From assembly GCF_009193135.1 (NCBI RefSeq), contig NZ_VUKC01000020.1:1-63252 (forward strand): DNA of 63,252 bases, given 5' to 3'. Both the position numbers and the translations under genes were made by a program. This DNA is from Georgenia satyanarayanai (GTDB lineage: Bacteria > Actinomycetota > Actinomycetes > Actinomycetales > Actinomycetaceae). The notes beneath the pieces are model-generated. The model did no database searches, was not told the origin of the DNA, and worked only from the letters and a program-made list of their open reading frames with translations. Shown one piece after another: positions 36,658-47,498 of the stretch (within the stretch, counting starts at the first letter, position 1; each line of letters opens with the position of its first letter).

Positions 36658-38106
36658 GTGAAGAGCGCCGTCGAGACCCTTGAGCCCACCCGGGCCAAGC
36701 TCACCGTCGAGGTGTCGTACGAGGAGCTCAAGCCGAGCATCGACCACGCCTACTCGCACATCGCCGAGCAGGTGAACGTGCCCGGGTTCCGCAAGGGCAA
36801 GGTCCCCGCCCGCATCATCGACCAGCGTGTCGGCCGGGCGGCCGTCATCGAGCACGCCGTCAACGACGCGCTGCCGGGCCTGTACCGCGACGCCGTCGCC
36901 GAGACCGGCATCAAGCCGCTCGGCCAGCCCGAGGTCGACGTCACCGAGGTCCCCAACCTCACCGGCGCGGTCGGTGGCCAGCTCACGTTCACCGCCGAGG
37001 TCGACGTGCGCCCCGAGATCACCCTCCCGGACCTGTCCGCCTACGAGATCACCGTCGACTCCGTCGAGGTGACCGACGAGGACGTCGAGCAGCGCCTCGA
37101 GTCCCTGCGGGAGCGCTTCGGCACCCTCGTGGGCGTGGACCGCGCCGCGGCCGACGGCGACTTCGTCTCCATCGACCTCAAGGCGACCGTGGGCGAGGAG
37201 GAGGTCGACTCCGTCACCGGCACGTCCTACCAGGTCGGCGCCGGCACGATGCTCGAGGGCATGGACGAGGCCATCACCGGCCTGTCCGCCGGCGAGAGCA
37301 CGACGTTCACCACCACCCTCGTGGGTGGTGAGCGCGCGGGCGAGGAGGCCGAGGTCACCGTCACCGTCAGCAGCGTCAAGGAGCGTGAGCTCCCCGCCGC
37401 CGACGACGAGTTCGCCGAGCTCGCCTCCGAGTTCGACACGATCGACGAGCTCCGCGCGGACCTGCGCGAGCAGGTCGGTAAGGACAAGAACTCCAACCGC
37501 GCCGTCGCAGCCCGCGACCAGCTCCTCGAGCGCCTGCGCGGCGAGATCGACTTCCCGCTGCCCAAGAACGCGGTCGACGCCGAGATCAAGGCGCACCTCG
37601 AGGCCGAGGGCAAGGCCGAGGACGACCCGCACGGCGAGGAGGTCCGCGAGGACACCGAGAAGGCCATGCGCGACCAGTTCATCCTCGACGAGCTGGCCCA
37701 GGCGCTGGAGGTGCAGGTCGGGCAGAACGAGCTCCTCGAGTTCCTCCTGTCCACCTCCCGCCAGTACGGGATGGACCCCAACGAGTTCATCCAGTCCGCC
37801 GGCCAGGCGGGCCAGATCCCGATCTTCGCCGGTGAGCTCGCGCGCAACAAGGCGCTGGCCGTGGCGCTGCGCAAGGTCAAGGTCGTCGACGGCGAGGGCA
37901 AGGACGTCGACCTCAGCGACTTCATCGGCTCCGACGACGACGACGCCGCGGCGGCACTCGCCGAGGCCGCCGCCGTCGCGGACGCCGCCGAGCCGGCCGA
38001 GGAGTCCGCCGACTCCGGCGAGAGCGCCGACTCCGGTGACAGCGCCGACTCCGGTGACAGCGCCGACTCGGCCGACAGCGCCGAGTCCGCGCCCAGCGCC
38101 GACTGA
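36658..38106 (+). CDS. tig: Trigger factor
   Basis: A 482-residue ribosome-associated chaperone and peptidyl-prolyl isomerase. The ribosome-binding signature VPGFRKGKVPARIIDQRVG is near residues 40-60 (FRKGKxP), the FKBP domain spans about 155-245 (ADGDFVSIDLKATVGEEEV...GMDEAITGLSAGES) and the C-terminal arms follow. The tail is a run of Ser-Ala-Asp-Ser-Gly-Asp repeats. A GTG start follows GAGTGGAGAG. It precedes clpP1P2 as in other actinobacteria. Confidence 0.97.
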   Translation: MKSAVETLEPTRAKLTVEVSYEELKPSIDHAYSHIAEQVNVPGFRKGKVPARIIDQRVGRAAVIEHAVNDALPGLYRDAVAETGIKPLGQPEVDVTEVPNLTGAVGGQLTFTAEVDVRPEITLPDLSAYEITVDSVEVTDEDVEQRLESLRERFGTLVGVDRAAADGDFVSIDLKATVGEEEVDSVTGTSYQVGAGTMLEGMDEAITGLSAGESTTFTTTLVGGERAGEEAEVTVTVSSVKERELPAADDEFAELASEFDTIDELRADLREQVGKDKNSNRAVAARDQLLERLRGEIDFPLPKNAVDAEIKAHLEAEGKAEDDPHGEEVREDTEKAMRDQFILDELAQALEVQVGQNELLEFLLSTSRQYGMDPNEFIQSAGQAGQIPIFAGELARNKALAVALRKVKVVDGEGKDVDLSDFIGSDDDDAAAALAEAAAVADAAEPAEESADSGESADSGDSADSGDSADSADSAESAPSAD

Positions 38107-38116
38107 CTCGAGTGAT

Positions 38117-38150
38117 CCGCAGGGCGGTGCCGACAGGCGCCGCCCTGCGG
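38117..38150 (+). terminator. Terminator after tig
   Basis: CCGCAGGGCGG (38117-38127) pairs perfectly with CCGCCCTGCGG (38140-38150). Confidence 0.7.
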
Positions 38151-38170
38151 CGTACCCGCAGGTGTGCGCG

Positions 38171-38189
38171 GGTGCGCCAACAGCGAAAA
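38171..38189 (+). promoter_or_regulatory. Putative ClgR box upstream of clpP1P2
   Basis: CGCCAACAGCG (38175-38185) followed by AAAA fits the core of the published ClgR consensus CGCYNANRGCG. ClgR activates clpP1P2 in corynebacteria and streptomycetes. A -10-like TAGGAA lies at 38235-38240, which places the box near -67, suitable for an activator. Confidence 0.55.
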
Positions 38190-38302
38190 CGCCCGGCAGG
38201 CGGCAGAGATGAGCCCCGGGCGGGGTTAGTGTCCTAGGAACATCGCCGCACGGCGGGTCTACCCGACCGCCGGTGCCCCGGACGACCAATGGGAGCGTGT
38301 AC

Positions 38303-38920
38303 GTGAGCCACCAGCCTCGAGGTGCCCACGAGGGCAACAGCCTCGGCCTCAGCGACTCGATCTACCAGCGTCTCCTCAGGGAGCGCATCATCTGGCTCGG
38401 CACGGAGGTGCGTGACGACAACGCCAACGCCATCTGCGCCCAGATGCTCCTGCTCGCGGCGGAGGACCCCGAGCGCGACATCTTCCTCTACATCAACTCC
38501 CCGGGCGGCTCGGTGACGGCCGGCATGGCCATCTACGACACGATGCAGTACGTCCAGCCGGACGTCGCGACGGTCGGCATGGGCATGGCCGCCTCGATGG
38601 GGCAGTTCCTCCTCTCCTCCGGCGCCAAGGGCAAGCGCTACGCCACCCCGCACGCGCGCGTCATGATGCACCAGCCCTCCGGCGGTATCGGCGGCACCGC
38701 CACCGACATCCGGATCAACGCCGAGCTCATCCTCCACATGAAGCGCGTGCTGGCCGAGATCACCGCCGAGCAGACCGGCAAGACGGTCGAGCAGATCAAC
38801 CGGGACGCCGACCGCGACCGCTGGTTCACCGCGCCCGAGGCGATGGAGTACGGCTTCGTCGACCACGTCGTCGAGTCCGCTGCCTCCGTCTCCGGTGGCG
38901 GCGGGACGACCGGCAAGTAG
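38303..38920 (+). CDS. clpP1: ATP-dependent Clp protease proteolytic subunit 1
   Basis: A 205-residue serine peptidase, one half of the ClpP1P2 tetradecamer. The catalytic triad is Ser98 (GMAASMGQF), His123 (VMMHQPSGG) and Asp172. The GTG at 38303 is preferred over GTGs at 38273 and 38297 because GGAG lies about seven bases upstream and the N-terminus then matches ClpP1. clpP2 follows after 29 bases. It degrades SsrA-tagged and misfolded proteins with ClpX or ClpC. Confidence 0.95.
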   Translation: MSHQPRGAHEGNSLGLSDSIYQRLLRERIIWLGTEVRDDNANAICAQMLLLAAEDPERDIFLYINSPGGSVTAGMAIYDTMQYVQPDVATVGMGMAASMGQFLLSSGAKGKRYATPHARVMMHQPSGGIGGTATDIRINAELILHMKRVLAEITAEQTGKTVEQINRDADRDRWFTAPEAMEYGFVDHVVESAASVSGGGGTTGK

Positions 38921-38949
38921 CGGACCACGACGACCACCCAGGAGCACCA

Positions 38950-39654
38950 GTGAGCATCGAATCCCAGTTCATGGCCCGCGCCGGACGCCTCGACGGCTCC
39001 GCCCTCGCCGGAGGCCTCGCACCGGCCGCGCCGTCCGCGCGGTACGTGCTGCCCCAGTACGAGGAGCGCACCGCGTACGGGTACAAGCGGCAGGACCCCT
39101 ACACCAAGCTCTTCGAGGACCGCATCATCTTCCTCGGCGTGCAGATCGACGACGCGTCGGCCGACGACGTCATGGCCCAGCTCCTCGTCCTGGAGAGCTC
39201 GGACCCGGACGGCCTCATCACCCTGTACATCAACTCGCCCGGTGGCTCCTTCACGGCGCTCACCGCGATCTACGACACGATGCAGTTCATCAAGCCGCAG
39301 ATCCAGACGGTGTGCCTCGGCCAGGCGGCCTCGGCCGCGGCCGTCCTGCTCGCGGCCGGCTCGCCCGGCAAGCGGCTGGCGCTGCCGAACTCGCGCGTGA
39401 TGATCCACCAGCCGGCGGTCCAGGGCGGGGGCTACGGCCAGGCCTCGGACATCGAGATCCAGGCCCGCGAGATCCTGCGGATGCGTGAGTGGCTCGAGGA
39501 GACCATCGCCCACCACTCGGGCAAGCCGGTCGAGCAGGTGCGCGAGGACGTCGAGCGCGACAAGATCCTCACGGCCGCCGAGGCGCTCGAGTACGGCCTG
39601 GTTGACCAGGTCCTCGAGTCCCGCAAGGCGCAGGCCCCCGCGATCACCGCGTGA
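38950..39654 (+). CDS. clpP2: ATP-dependent Clp protease proteolytic subunit 2
   Basis: The 234-residue partner of ClpP1. Catalytic residues are Ser128 ([10 protein letters not shown]) and His153 ([10 protein letters not shown]), with the Asp in ERDKILTA. The N-terminus is longer than in ClpP1 and contains an Ala/Pro-rich propeptide-like segment, as in mycobacterial ClpP2. A GTG start follows CAGGAGCACCA. It ends the clpP operon at a strong hairpin. Confidence 0.95.
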   Translation: MSIESQFMARAGRLDGSALAGGLAPAAPSARYVLPQYEERTAYGYKRQDPYTKLFEDRIIFLGVQIDDASADDVMAQLLVLESSDPDGLITLYINSPGGSFTALTAIYDTMQFIKPQIQTVCLGQAASAAAVLLAAGSPGKRLALPNSRVMIHQPAVQGGGYGQASDIEIQAREILRMREWLEETIAHHSGKPVEQVREDVERDKILTAAEALEYGLVDQVLESRKAQAPAITA

Positions 39655-39660
39655 GCCACC

Positions 39661-39692
39661 TCCGCCGGCCGGGCAGTCGCCCGGCCGGCGGA
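39661..39692 (+). terminator. Terminator after clpP2
   Basis: A 14-bp perfect stem (39661-39674 with 39679-39692) and four-base loop separates clpP1P2 from clpX. Confidence 0.75.
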
Positions 39693-39806
39693 CCCGTGCC
39701 GGGCCGCGTCCACGTATCGCCCGACACACCACGGCCCGGTGACAAGACACGCGGGCCGGTCATGGTGTCCAATGGACGGTGACCCCATCGGTGAAGAGGA
39801 GTGAGC

Positions 39807-41078
<1,272 letters not shown>

Positions 41079-41160
41079 GCCACTGCCCGCGAGGTGCGCC
41101 CCCGCGTTTCGTGGACCACAGTAGACAGCACTGCACGCGAGACGAGTGAGGTGCTGTCAC

Positions 41161-42345
41161 ATGCAGATCGATTGGCTCACGAGCCAGGTTCCCAGTGGCG
41201 ACGACGTCGTCACCGTCACGTTCGACGCCACGCGCGAGTCGGAGAACGGCTACCAGGCCGTGCTCACCCGCTGGCGCGATCTACGCCGCACGCTGGAGGG
41301 CCGAGGCGTCAGCGCCAGCACCCTCGACCACGTCGAGGAACAGGTGCGCGTCCCCACCCACGTTCCCGGCAAGCACGGGCGCACGATCGTGGCGGGGCCG
41401 GACGGCGTCGTCGTCGACCGGGTGCTGCCCGAACCGCCGTCGGACGACACCGGGGTCGTGGGCCTCGACGTCGTGGCGCTGGCCAAGGTCGCGGACGGCA
41501 CGGTCGGCTACCTGCTCGCTGAGATCGACCGCACGGGGGCCGATCTCACCCTGCAGCGCCACTCCGCCGTCGAGTACGAGGCCGGTGACGAGCTGGGCAG
41601 CGTCGAGGGCGACCAGGACGTCATCAACAAGGTGCGCCGCGCCGGGATGGCGACCCGCCGCCTGCAGGCCCGCGCCGAGGACTCCTGGGAGCGAAACGCG
41701 GAGACCGTCGCCGTCGAGCTCGAGCGGATCGTCACCGAGCGCCGGCCCGAGCTGCTGCTCCTCACGGGCGACGTGCGGGCCGTGGCGCTCGTGCGCGAGC
41801 GGCTGGGGGCCGAGTCCGCGGCCATCGCCACGGTGCTCGAGGGCGGCTCCCGCGCCGCGGGCGTCAACGAGCAGGCTTTCGAGCGCAACCTGCACGAGGC
41901 GCTGGAGATCTTCCGGGCGCGTCGTCGCGAGGAGGTGCTCGACCGCTTCCGCCAGGAGGAGGGCCGGGACGGGACGGCGACCCAGAGCGTCGACGACGTC
42001 GTCGCGGCCCTCGCACGCGGCCAGGTCGCCGAGCTCATCCTGCGCGAGGACACGGTCGGCCGGAACTCCCAGCTGCGCCTGCGCAGCCTGTGGTCGGGGG
42101 ACGGGGCGCTCGAGATCGCCACGACCGAGGCTCTCGTCGCCGACCTGGGGGTGAGCGCCCCGCGGGAGGTGCGTGCCGACCTCGCGATCGGGCGCGCTGC
42201 CGCGGAGCAGGCGGCAGGCATCACGATCGTCGACGAGGCGGCCGCCGAGCTCGTCGACGGCGTCGGTGCCCTGCTGCGGTGGCGTGACGCCTCGACCCCG
42301 AGCGAGCACGCGTACAAGGTGAGCGGGGACAGCGCCCGCTCCTGA
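41161..42345 (+). CDS. Rv2629/Balon-type ribosome hibernation factor (aeRF1-like)
   Basis: A 394-residue protein of the bacterial archaeo-eukaryotic release factor-like family that includes mycobacterial Rv2629. Relatives (Balon) bind the ribosomal A site during dormancy. The pattern here is an N-terminal domain with [27 protein letters not shown], a central Rossmann-like domain with [15 protein letters not shown] and [23 protein letters not shown], and a C-terminal eL30-like domain ([43 protein letters not shown]). The release motif GGQ is absent. Family assignment is by recall; the role is inferred from it. Confidence 0.72.
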   Translation: MQIDWLTSQVPSGDDVVTVTFDATRESENGYQAVLTRWRDLRRTLEGRGVSASTLDHVEEQVRVPTHVPGKHGRTIVAGPDGVVVDRVLPEPPSDDTGVVGLDVVALAKVADGTVGYLLAEIDRTGADLTLQRHSAVEYEAGDELGSVEGDQDVINKVRRAGMATRRLQARAEDSWERNAETVAVELERIVTERRPELLLLTGDVRAVALVRERLGAESAAIATVLEGGSRAAGVNEQAFERNLHEALEIFRARRREEVLDRFRQEEGRDGTATQSVDDVVAALARGQVAELILREDTVGRNSQLRLRSLWSGDGALEIATTEALVADLGVSAPREVRADLAIGRAAAEQAAGITIVDEAAAELVDGVGALLRWRDASTPSEHAYKVSGDSARS

Positions 42346-42351
42346 CAGACG

Positions 42352-42392
42352 ACGACGGCGCCCCACCGGCAGGCCCGGTGGGGCGCCGTCGT
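42352..42392 (+). terminator. Terminator after the hibernation factor gene
   Basis: An 18-bp perfect stem (42352-42369 with 42375-42392) with a five-base loop. Confidence 0.75.
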
Positions 42393-42428
42393 GCGTGAGA
42401 CGTGCCCGGCCGGCCTAGGGACACGTCC

Positions 42429-42434
42429 TAGGAT
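42429..42434 (+). promoter_or_regulatory. -10 box of the chorismate mutase gene
   Basis: TAGGAT with six bases to the ATG, consistent with leaderless initiation. Confidence 0.5.
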
Positions 42435-42440
42435 CGGGCC

Positions 42441-42743
42441 ATGAGCGAGACCATCCCCGGCGAGCTGGCCAGTGCCCGCGGCACGATCGACAACATCGAC
42501 GCCGCCCTCATCCACCTGCTCGCCGAGCGCTTCAAGTGCACCCAGCGGGTGGGGCACATCAAGGCCGACCTCGGCCTGCCGGCCTCGGACCCGGGCCGCG
42601 AGGCGGAGCAGATCCAGCGTCTGCGCGCCCTCGCCGAGGTCGCCGGCCTCGACCCGGTCTTCGCCGAGAAGTTCCTGACCTTCATCGTCCAGGAGGTCAT
42701 CCGCCACCACGAGGCCACCGCAGAGCAGCGCCAGGCCGAGTAA
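42441..42743 (+). CDS. Chorismate mutase, AroQ type
   Basis: A 100-residue all-helical mutase converting chorismate to prephenate for tyrosine and phenylalanine. The long first helix with RGTIDNIDAALIHLLAERF, then RVGHIKADLGLPASDPGREAEQIQRLR, matches the AroQ fold; active-site Arg, Lys and Glu/Gln positions are occupied. It lacks a signal peptide, so it is the cytoplasmic housekeeping type, which in actinobacteria gains activity by docking on DAHP synthase. It ends next to an unusual inverted repeat. Confidence 0.9.
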   Translation: MSETIPGELASARGTIDNIDAALIHLLAERFKCTQRVGHIKADLGLPASDPGREAEQIQRLRALAEVAGLDPVFAEKFLTFIVQEVIRHHEATAEQRQAE

Positions 42744-42744
42744 C

Positions 42745-42836
42745 CCCCCCCCCAACTTCGCAATTGGTCGAGTGACCGACGGCAGCGGCGCCGAAAGCGT
42801 CAGCAGACCGACCAATTGCGAAGTTGGGGCGGGGGG
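42745..42836. repeat. Long inverted repeat with AT-containing arms
   Basis: Twenty-base arms (42750-42769 and 42810-42829, CCCCAACTTCGCAATTGGTC and its complement) flank a 40-base spacer, with runs of C and G extending outward. It lies between the convergent chorismate mutase and acyl-CoA ligase genes and may terminate both. Its arm sequence and large loop differ from all other terminators in the window, so a small mobile or REP-like element is an alternative. Confidence 0.7.
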
Positions 42837-42856
42837 AAGTGTGGGCGGGGGCGGCG

Positions 42857-44677
42857 TCAGGTGCCGTAGATGGTGTTGATCTCCCGCTCGAAGTCGTCCA
42901 GGACCTTGGCGCGCTTCACCTTCTGGCTGGGGGTGAGGTAGCCGTTCTCCATCGTGAAGTCGGTCGTGAGAACGGTGATCTTGCGGATCGACTCCGCACG
43001 CGAGACGGCCTCGTTGGCGCGGGTGACGGCGCGGTCGAGGGCGGCGAGCACCCGCTCGTCGGTCGCGGCCTGCTCGACGTTCATCGCGGGCAGGTCGTGG
43101 TTGGCCAGCCACCCGGGCAGCATGTCCTCGTCGAGGGTCACGAGCGCGCCGATGAACGGACGCCCGTCCCCGACGACGACGACCTGGGAGACCAGCGGGT
43201 GGCCCCGCAGCCGGTCCTCGAGCACCGCCGGGGCGACGTTCTTGCCGCCGGCCGTCACGATGATCTCCTTCTTGCGGCCGGTGATGCGCAGGTAGCCGTC
43301 GGAGTCGAGCTGCCCGAGGTCACCGGTGATGAACCAGCCGTCCTCGGTGAAGGCCTGCGCCGTCGCCTCGGGGTTGTCGTGGTAACCGCGGAAGACATGG
43401 TCGCCCTTGACGAGCACCTGCCCGTCCTCGGCGATCGCCACGCGGGTGCCCGGGTAGGGCGGGCCGACGGTGCCGATCTTCGTGAGGCCGGGCCGGTTGA
43501 CGGTGGTGGGGGCGCCCACCTCGGTGAGGCCGTAGCCCTCGAGCACGCCGACGCCGATGCCGCGGAAGAAGTGCCCGAGCCGCTCACCGAGGGGCCCGCC
43601 GCCGGAGATCGCCCAGGCGAGGTTCCCGCCCATGGCGGCGCGGATCTTGCCGTAGACCAGCCGGTCGGCCAGGGCGCGCTGCGCCTTGAGCGCGGCCGAC
43701 GGCCCGCCGTCGGACTCCAGGGCCCGGGAGTAGGTGATGGCGACCTTCGCGCCCCACCGGAAGATGCGCTGCTTGGCGCCGGAGCCGGCCTTCGCGTCGG
43801 CCGAGTTGTAGACCTTCTCGAAGACGCGCGGGACGGCGAGGAGGAAGGTCGGCTGGAACGCGTCGAGGTCGGCGACGAGGTTCTTCGCGTCCGGGACGTG
43901 GCCCATCGTCGCGCCGGAGTACACGCACAGCACCTCGACGAACCGCGCGAAGACGTGGGCGAGGGGCATGAAGACCAGGGTGCGCTTGTCGGCGCCGCGC
44001 ACGACGCCGGAGAAGTTCGGGTCGTCGCTGCCGTTGACGACGAGCGTGACGAAGTTGCCGTGGGTGAGCTCGACGCCCTTGGGCCGCCCGGTGGTGCCCG
44101 AGGTGTAGATGATCGTCGCGAGGCTCGACATGTCGGTGGCGTCGGAGCGCTCGGCGACCCGCTCGGCGGGGACGTCCGCGCCGTGGCCGATGACGGTCTC
44201 CACGGCGTTCTCGTCCAGCACGAGCACCTGCTCGAGGTGCTCGAGCCGGCCGACGAGCGGCTGGAGGAGCGCGGCCATCCCGCGGGTCTCGGCGAAGACG
44301 AGCCGCGCGCCGGAGTCCGACACGATCCACTCGGCCTGGTCGGCGGAGGACGTCTCGTAGATCGGCACGGGGACCGCACCGGCGCACCACGCCGCGAAGT
44401 CGAGCAGCGACCACTCGTAGCTCGTGTGCGCCATGATCGCCACGCGGTCACCGGCCTCCACGCCCAGCCCGATGAGGCCCTTGGCGACGGCGGTGACCTC
44501 CTCGGCGAAGGTCTGCACGCTCACCGGCACGAACTCGGTGCCCAGCGAGGACTTGCGCTCGAAGATCACCCCGGCGGGATCACGGGCGAGGCGGTCGGCC
44601 AGCACCCGGGGCAGGGACATGTGCGGCTCGAGCCGCCCGACCCCGGGCGTGCTCGCCTCGGGACGCTGCTGGTTCAT
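42857..44677 (-). CDS. Long-chain fatty-acid--CoA ligase (FadD15-like)
   Basis: A 606-residue AMP-dependent synthetase that activates fatty acids through an acyl-adenylate. The phosphate loop YTSGTTGRPKG (191-201), GYGLTEVGAPTTVN, the aspartate hinge WFITGDLGQLDSDGYLRITGRKKEII and the C-terminal catalytic lysine in LTPSQKVKRAKV are intact. The length fits long-chain ligases. The ATG is 13 bases after the valS stop, so it is probably the second gene of a valS operon. Confidence 0.92.
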   Translation of the reverse strand: MNQQRPEASTPGVGRLEPHMSLPRVLADRLARDPAGVIFERKSSLGTEFVPVSVQTFAEEVTAVAKGLIGLGVEAGDRVAIMAHTSYEWSLLDFAAWCAGAVPVPIYETSSADQAEWIVSDSGARLVFAETRGMAALLQPLVGRLEHLEQVLVLDENAVETVIGHGADVPAERVAERSDATDMSSLATIIYTSGTTGRPKGVELTHGNFVTLVVNGSDDPNFSGVVRGADKRTLVFMPLAHVFARFVEVLCVYSGATMGHVPDAKNLVADLDAFQPTFLLAVPRVFEKVYNSADAKAGSGAKQRIFRWGAKVAITYSRALESDGGPSAALKAQRALADRLVYGKIRAAMGGNLAWAISGGGPLGERLGHFFRGIGVGVLEGYGLTEVGAPTTVNRPGLTKIGTVGPPYPGTRVAIAEDGQVLVKGDHVFRGYHDNPEATAQAFTEDGWFITGDLGQLDSDGYLRITGRKKEIIVTAGGKNVAPAVLEDRLRGHPLVSQVVVVGDGRPFIGALVTLDEDMLPGWLANHDLPAMNVEQAATDERVLAALDRAVTRANEAVSRAESIRKITVLTTDFTMENGYLTPSQKVKRAKVLDDFEREINTIYGT

Positions 44678-44690
44678 CGCTTCTCCCCGC

Positions 44691-47402
44691 TCAGCGCGTC
44701 TTGGCCGGCGGCTCGTCGAGCTCGTGGGCGCCGACGACGGCGTCCTCGAGGTCGGTCCGCCCCATCACCTCGAGGTCGCCGCGCACCCGGCCCGCGGCGC
44801 GCAGGTCGGCGAGCGCGTGGCCGATGCGGTCGACGTCGGAGGCGGGCAGCTCCAGGCGCACCCGCGCGAAGGTCGTCCGCTGGGACACCTTGGCCTCGGA
44901 CTTCACCTTGCGCAGCGCCGCGAGGGCCTTGCCGGTGGCGTGGAGGAGAGCGGGGTCGGCGTCCGTCACGGCCTGCCGCAGCGGCGCGGCCGAGGGCCAC
45001 GGCGCCGCGTGCACCGATCCGCTGCGCCACCAGCTCCACACCTCCTCGGTCGCGAACGGGAGGAACGGAGCGAGCAGCCGCAGGACGACGTCGGTGGTCA
45101 CCGCCAGCGCCGTGCGGGCCGAGGCGACCTCGGTGGGCGTGTACCCCGCCGCGGTCGAGCCGTAGGCGCGGTCCTTGACGAGCTCGAGGTAGTCGTCGCA
45201 GAACGTCCAGAAGAACGTCTCGGTCAGCTCCAGCGCGCGGGTGTGGTCGTAGCGCTCGAGCGCCGTCGTCGCGCTCTCGACGACGTCCGCCAGCCCCGCG
45301 AGGAGCGCGCGGTCCAGCGGCTCGGTGACCGCGGCGACGTCGAGGCTCGCCGGGGTGTCCCCGCCCATGGTGAGCGCGAACTTCGAGGCGTTGAGGACCT
45401 TGATCGCCAGGCGGCGGCCGATCTTCATCTGGCCGGTGTCGAAGGCCGCGTCCGTGCCGAGGCGGGCCGATGCCGCCCAGTAGCGGACGGCGTCGGCGCC
45501 GTGCTCCTGGAGGAGACCGAGGGGCGTGACGACGTTGCCCTTGGACTTGGACATCTTCTTGCGGTCCGGGTCGAGGATCCACCCGGAGATGGCGGCGTCG
45601 CGCCACGGCAGCGAGTCGAACTCGAGGTGGGCCCGGACCGTCGTCGCGAAGAGCCACGTGCGGATGATGTCCTGGCCCTGCGGGCGCAGGTCCATGGGGA
45701 AGACGCGGGAGAACAGGTCCTCGTCGCGCAGCCACCCGCCGGCGATCTGCGGCGTGAGCGAGGACGTCGCCCACGTGTCCATGATGTCGACCTCGCCGAC
45801 GAAGCCCCCGGGCTTGCCGCGCTGGTCCTCGGTGTAGCCGGCGGGCACGTCGATGCTCGGGTCGACCGGCAGCACGTCCTCCGACGGCGTGAGCACGCGC
45901 CCGTAGTCGGGCTCACCGTCCTCGTCGACGCCGTACCAGACGGGGATCGGGACGCCGAAGAAGCGCTGGCGGGAGATGAGCCAGTCGCTGTTGAGGCCCT
46001 CGACCCAGTTGGTGTAGCGCACCCGCATGAAGTCGGGGTGGAAAGCGAGCTCGCGGCCGCGCTCGAGGAGCGCCTCGCGCAGGTCACGCCCCTGGGAGTC
46101 GGTGCCGGGACGGCCGCCGTTGCGGATGTACCACTGGCGGGAGGTGACGATCTCGAGCGGCTTGTCGCCCTTCTCGAAGAAGTTCGTCTTGCGCTGGGTC
46201 GCGACCGGCTCGCCGTCGAGGTCGCCGCTGGCGCGCAGCGCGTCGACGATCTCCTTGCGGGCGGAGAAGGTCGTCTTGCCGGCGAGGGACTGCTCCCACA
46301 GCTCGAGGGCGGCGGACTGCTCGACCCACTCCGGCGCCTCGGCCAGGAGACGGCCGTCGCGGCGGATGACCGGGCGGGTGGGCAGGTCGAGCTCGCGCCA
46401 CCACTGGACGTCGGTGAGGTCGCCGAAGGTGCAGCACATCGCGATGCCGGCGCCCTTGTCCATCTCGGCGGCCGGGTGGGCGAGGACGGGGATCTCGACC
46501 CCGAACAGGGGGGAGCGCACCGTGGTGCCGAACAGCGCCTGGTAGCGCTCGTCGTCGGGGTGGGCGATGAGGGCGACGACGGCGGGCAACAGCTCGGGGC
46601 GCGTCGTCTCGATGTGGACCTTGCCGTCCGTCACCTGCTCGAGCCCGGCGCCGGCGGCCGGGTCGGTGAGGTGGAAGGCGACCCGGTGGTAGTGGCCGGG
46701 GTAGTCGCGGGCCTCGAGCTCGGCCTGGGCGACGGCGGTCTGGAAGGTGACGTCCCACAGCCCCGGGGCGGCGGCCTGGTAGGCCTCGCCGCGCGCGAGG
46801 TTGCGCAGGAACGCGGCCTGCGCGACGAGCTGGGACTCGCGCCCGATGGTCTGGTAGTGCAGCGACCAGTCCACGCTGAGGCCCAGGTGGCGCCACAGCG
46901 CCTCGAACTGCTTCTCGTCCTCCTGGGTGAGGCGCTCGCACAGCTCGACGAAGTTGCGACGGGAGATGGGCTGCTGGTCCGCGGCCTTGACGCTCTTGCC
47001 CTCGCCGCCGTCGTGCGGGGGCACGAAGTCCGGGACGTAGGGGAGCGTGGGGTCCACCCGCACGCCGTAGTAGTTCTGGACGCGGCGCTCGGTGGGCAGG
47101 CCGTTGTCGTCCCAGCCCATGGGGTAGAAGACGTGCTTGCCGGTCATCCGCTGGTAGCGGGCGACGACGTCGGTGTGCGTGTAGGAGAAGACGTGGCCCA
47201 CGTGGAGGGAGCCGGAGACCGTGGGCGGCGGGGTGTCGATCGAGTAGACCTGCTCGCGGGTGGCGGTGCGGTCGAAGGCGTAGGTGCCCTGCTCGGCCCA
47301 GCGCGCGTCCCACCTCTCCTCCAGGCCGTCGAGGCTGACCTTGTCCGGGACGGACGAGGTGGACAGCGGGGCGGCGGGGGTGGGGTCGTGCGCGTCGGTC
47401 AT
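44691..47402 (-). CDS. valS: Valyl-tRNA synthetase
   Basis: A 903-residue class-I aminoacyl-tRNA synthetase. It shows HVGH (67-70, the HIGH motif), the editing domain with GTTVRSPLFGVEIPVLAHPAAEMDKGAGIAMCCTFGD, and KMSKSKGN (about 615-622). WDDNGLPTERRVQNYYGVR is typical of the bacterial/archaeal-like ValS group. The C-terminal coiled coil seen in many ValS is short. Only 96 bases separate it from the divergent F420 gene, too little for a T-box leader. Confidence 0.96.
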   Translation of the reverse strand: MTDAHDPTPAAPLSTSSVPDKVSLDGLEERWDARWAEQGTYAFDRTATREQVYSIDTPPPTVSGSLHVGHVFSYTHTDVVARYQRMTGKHVFYPMGWDDNGLPTERRVQNYYGVRVDPTLPYVPDFVPPHDGGEGKSVKAADQQPISRRNFVELCERLTQEDEKQFEALWRHLGLSVDWSLHYQTIGRESQLVAQAAFLRNLARGEAYQAAAPGLWDVTFQTAVAQAELEARDYPGHYHRVAFHLTDPAAGAGLEQVTDGKVHIETTRPELLPAVVALIAHPDDERYQALFGTTVRSPLFGVEIPVLAHPAAEMDKGAGIAMCCTFGDLTDVQWWRELDLPTRPVIRRDGRLLAEAPEWVEQSAALELWEQSLAGKTTFSARKEIVDALRASGDLDGEPVATQRKTNFFEKGDKPLEIVTSRQWYIRNGGRPGTDSQGRDLREALLERGRELAFHPDFMRVRYTNWVEGLNSDWLISRQRFFGVPIPVWYGVDEDGEPDYGRVLTPSEDVLPVDPSIDVPAGYTEDQRGKPGGFVGEVDIMDTWATSSLTPQIAGGWLRDEDLFSRVFPMDLRPQGQDIIRTWLFATTVRAHLEFDSLPWRDAAISGWILDPDRKKMSKSKGNVVTPLGLLQEHGADAVRYWAASARLGTDAAFDTGQMKIGRRLAIKVLNASKFALTMGGDTPASLDVAAVTEPLDRALLAGLADVVESATTALERYDHTRALELTETFFWTFCDDYLELVKDRAYGSTAAGYTPTEVASARTALAVTTDVVLRLLAPFLPFATEEVWSWWRSGSVHAAPWPSAAPLRQAVTDADPALLHATGKALAALRKVKSEAKVSQRTTFARVRLELPASDVDRIGHALADLRAAGRVRGDLEVMGRTDLEDAVVGAHELDEPPAKTR

Positions 47403-47486
47403 GGGACCCGATTGTTCCACGGCCGCGGGGCAGTGGGCTCATCCGTCCAAGGGGGTGCGGGCGGGCGAGCGGTCCGTCACACCTGA

Positions 47487-47492
47487 CAGACT
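47487..47492 (+). promoter_or_regulatory. -10 box of the F420-dependent oxidoreductase gene
   Basis: CAGACT followed by six bases and ATG; weak but correctly spaced. Confidence 0.4.
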
Positions 47493-47498
47493 GGTCCC

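Noticed and set aside
47403-47498. T-box leader before valS
   Set aside because: Only 96 bases separate valS from the divergent gene, and neither the T-box sequence nor a terminator/antiterminator pair is visible.
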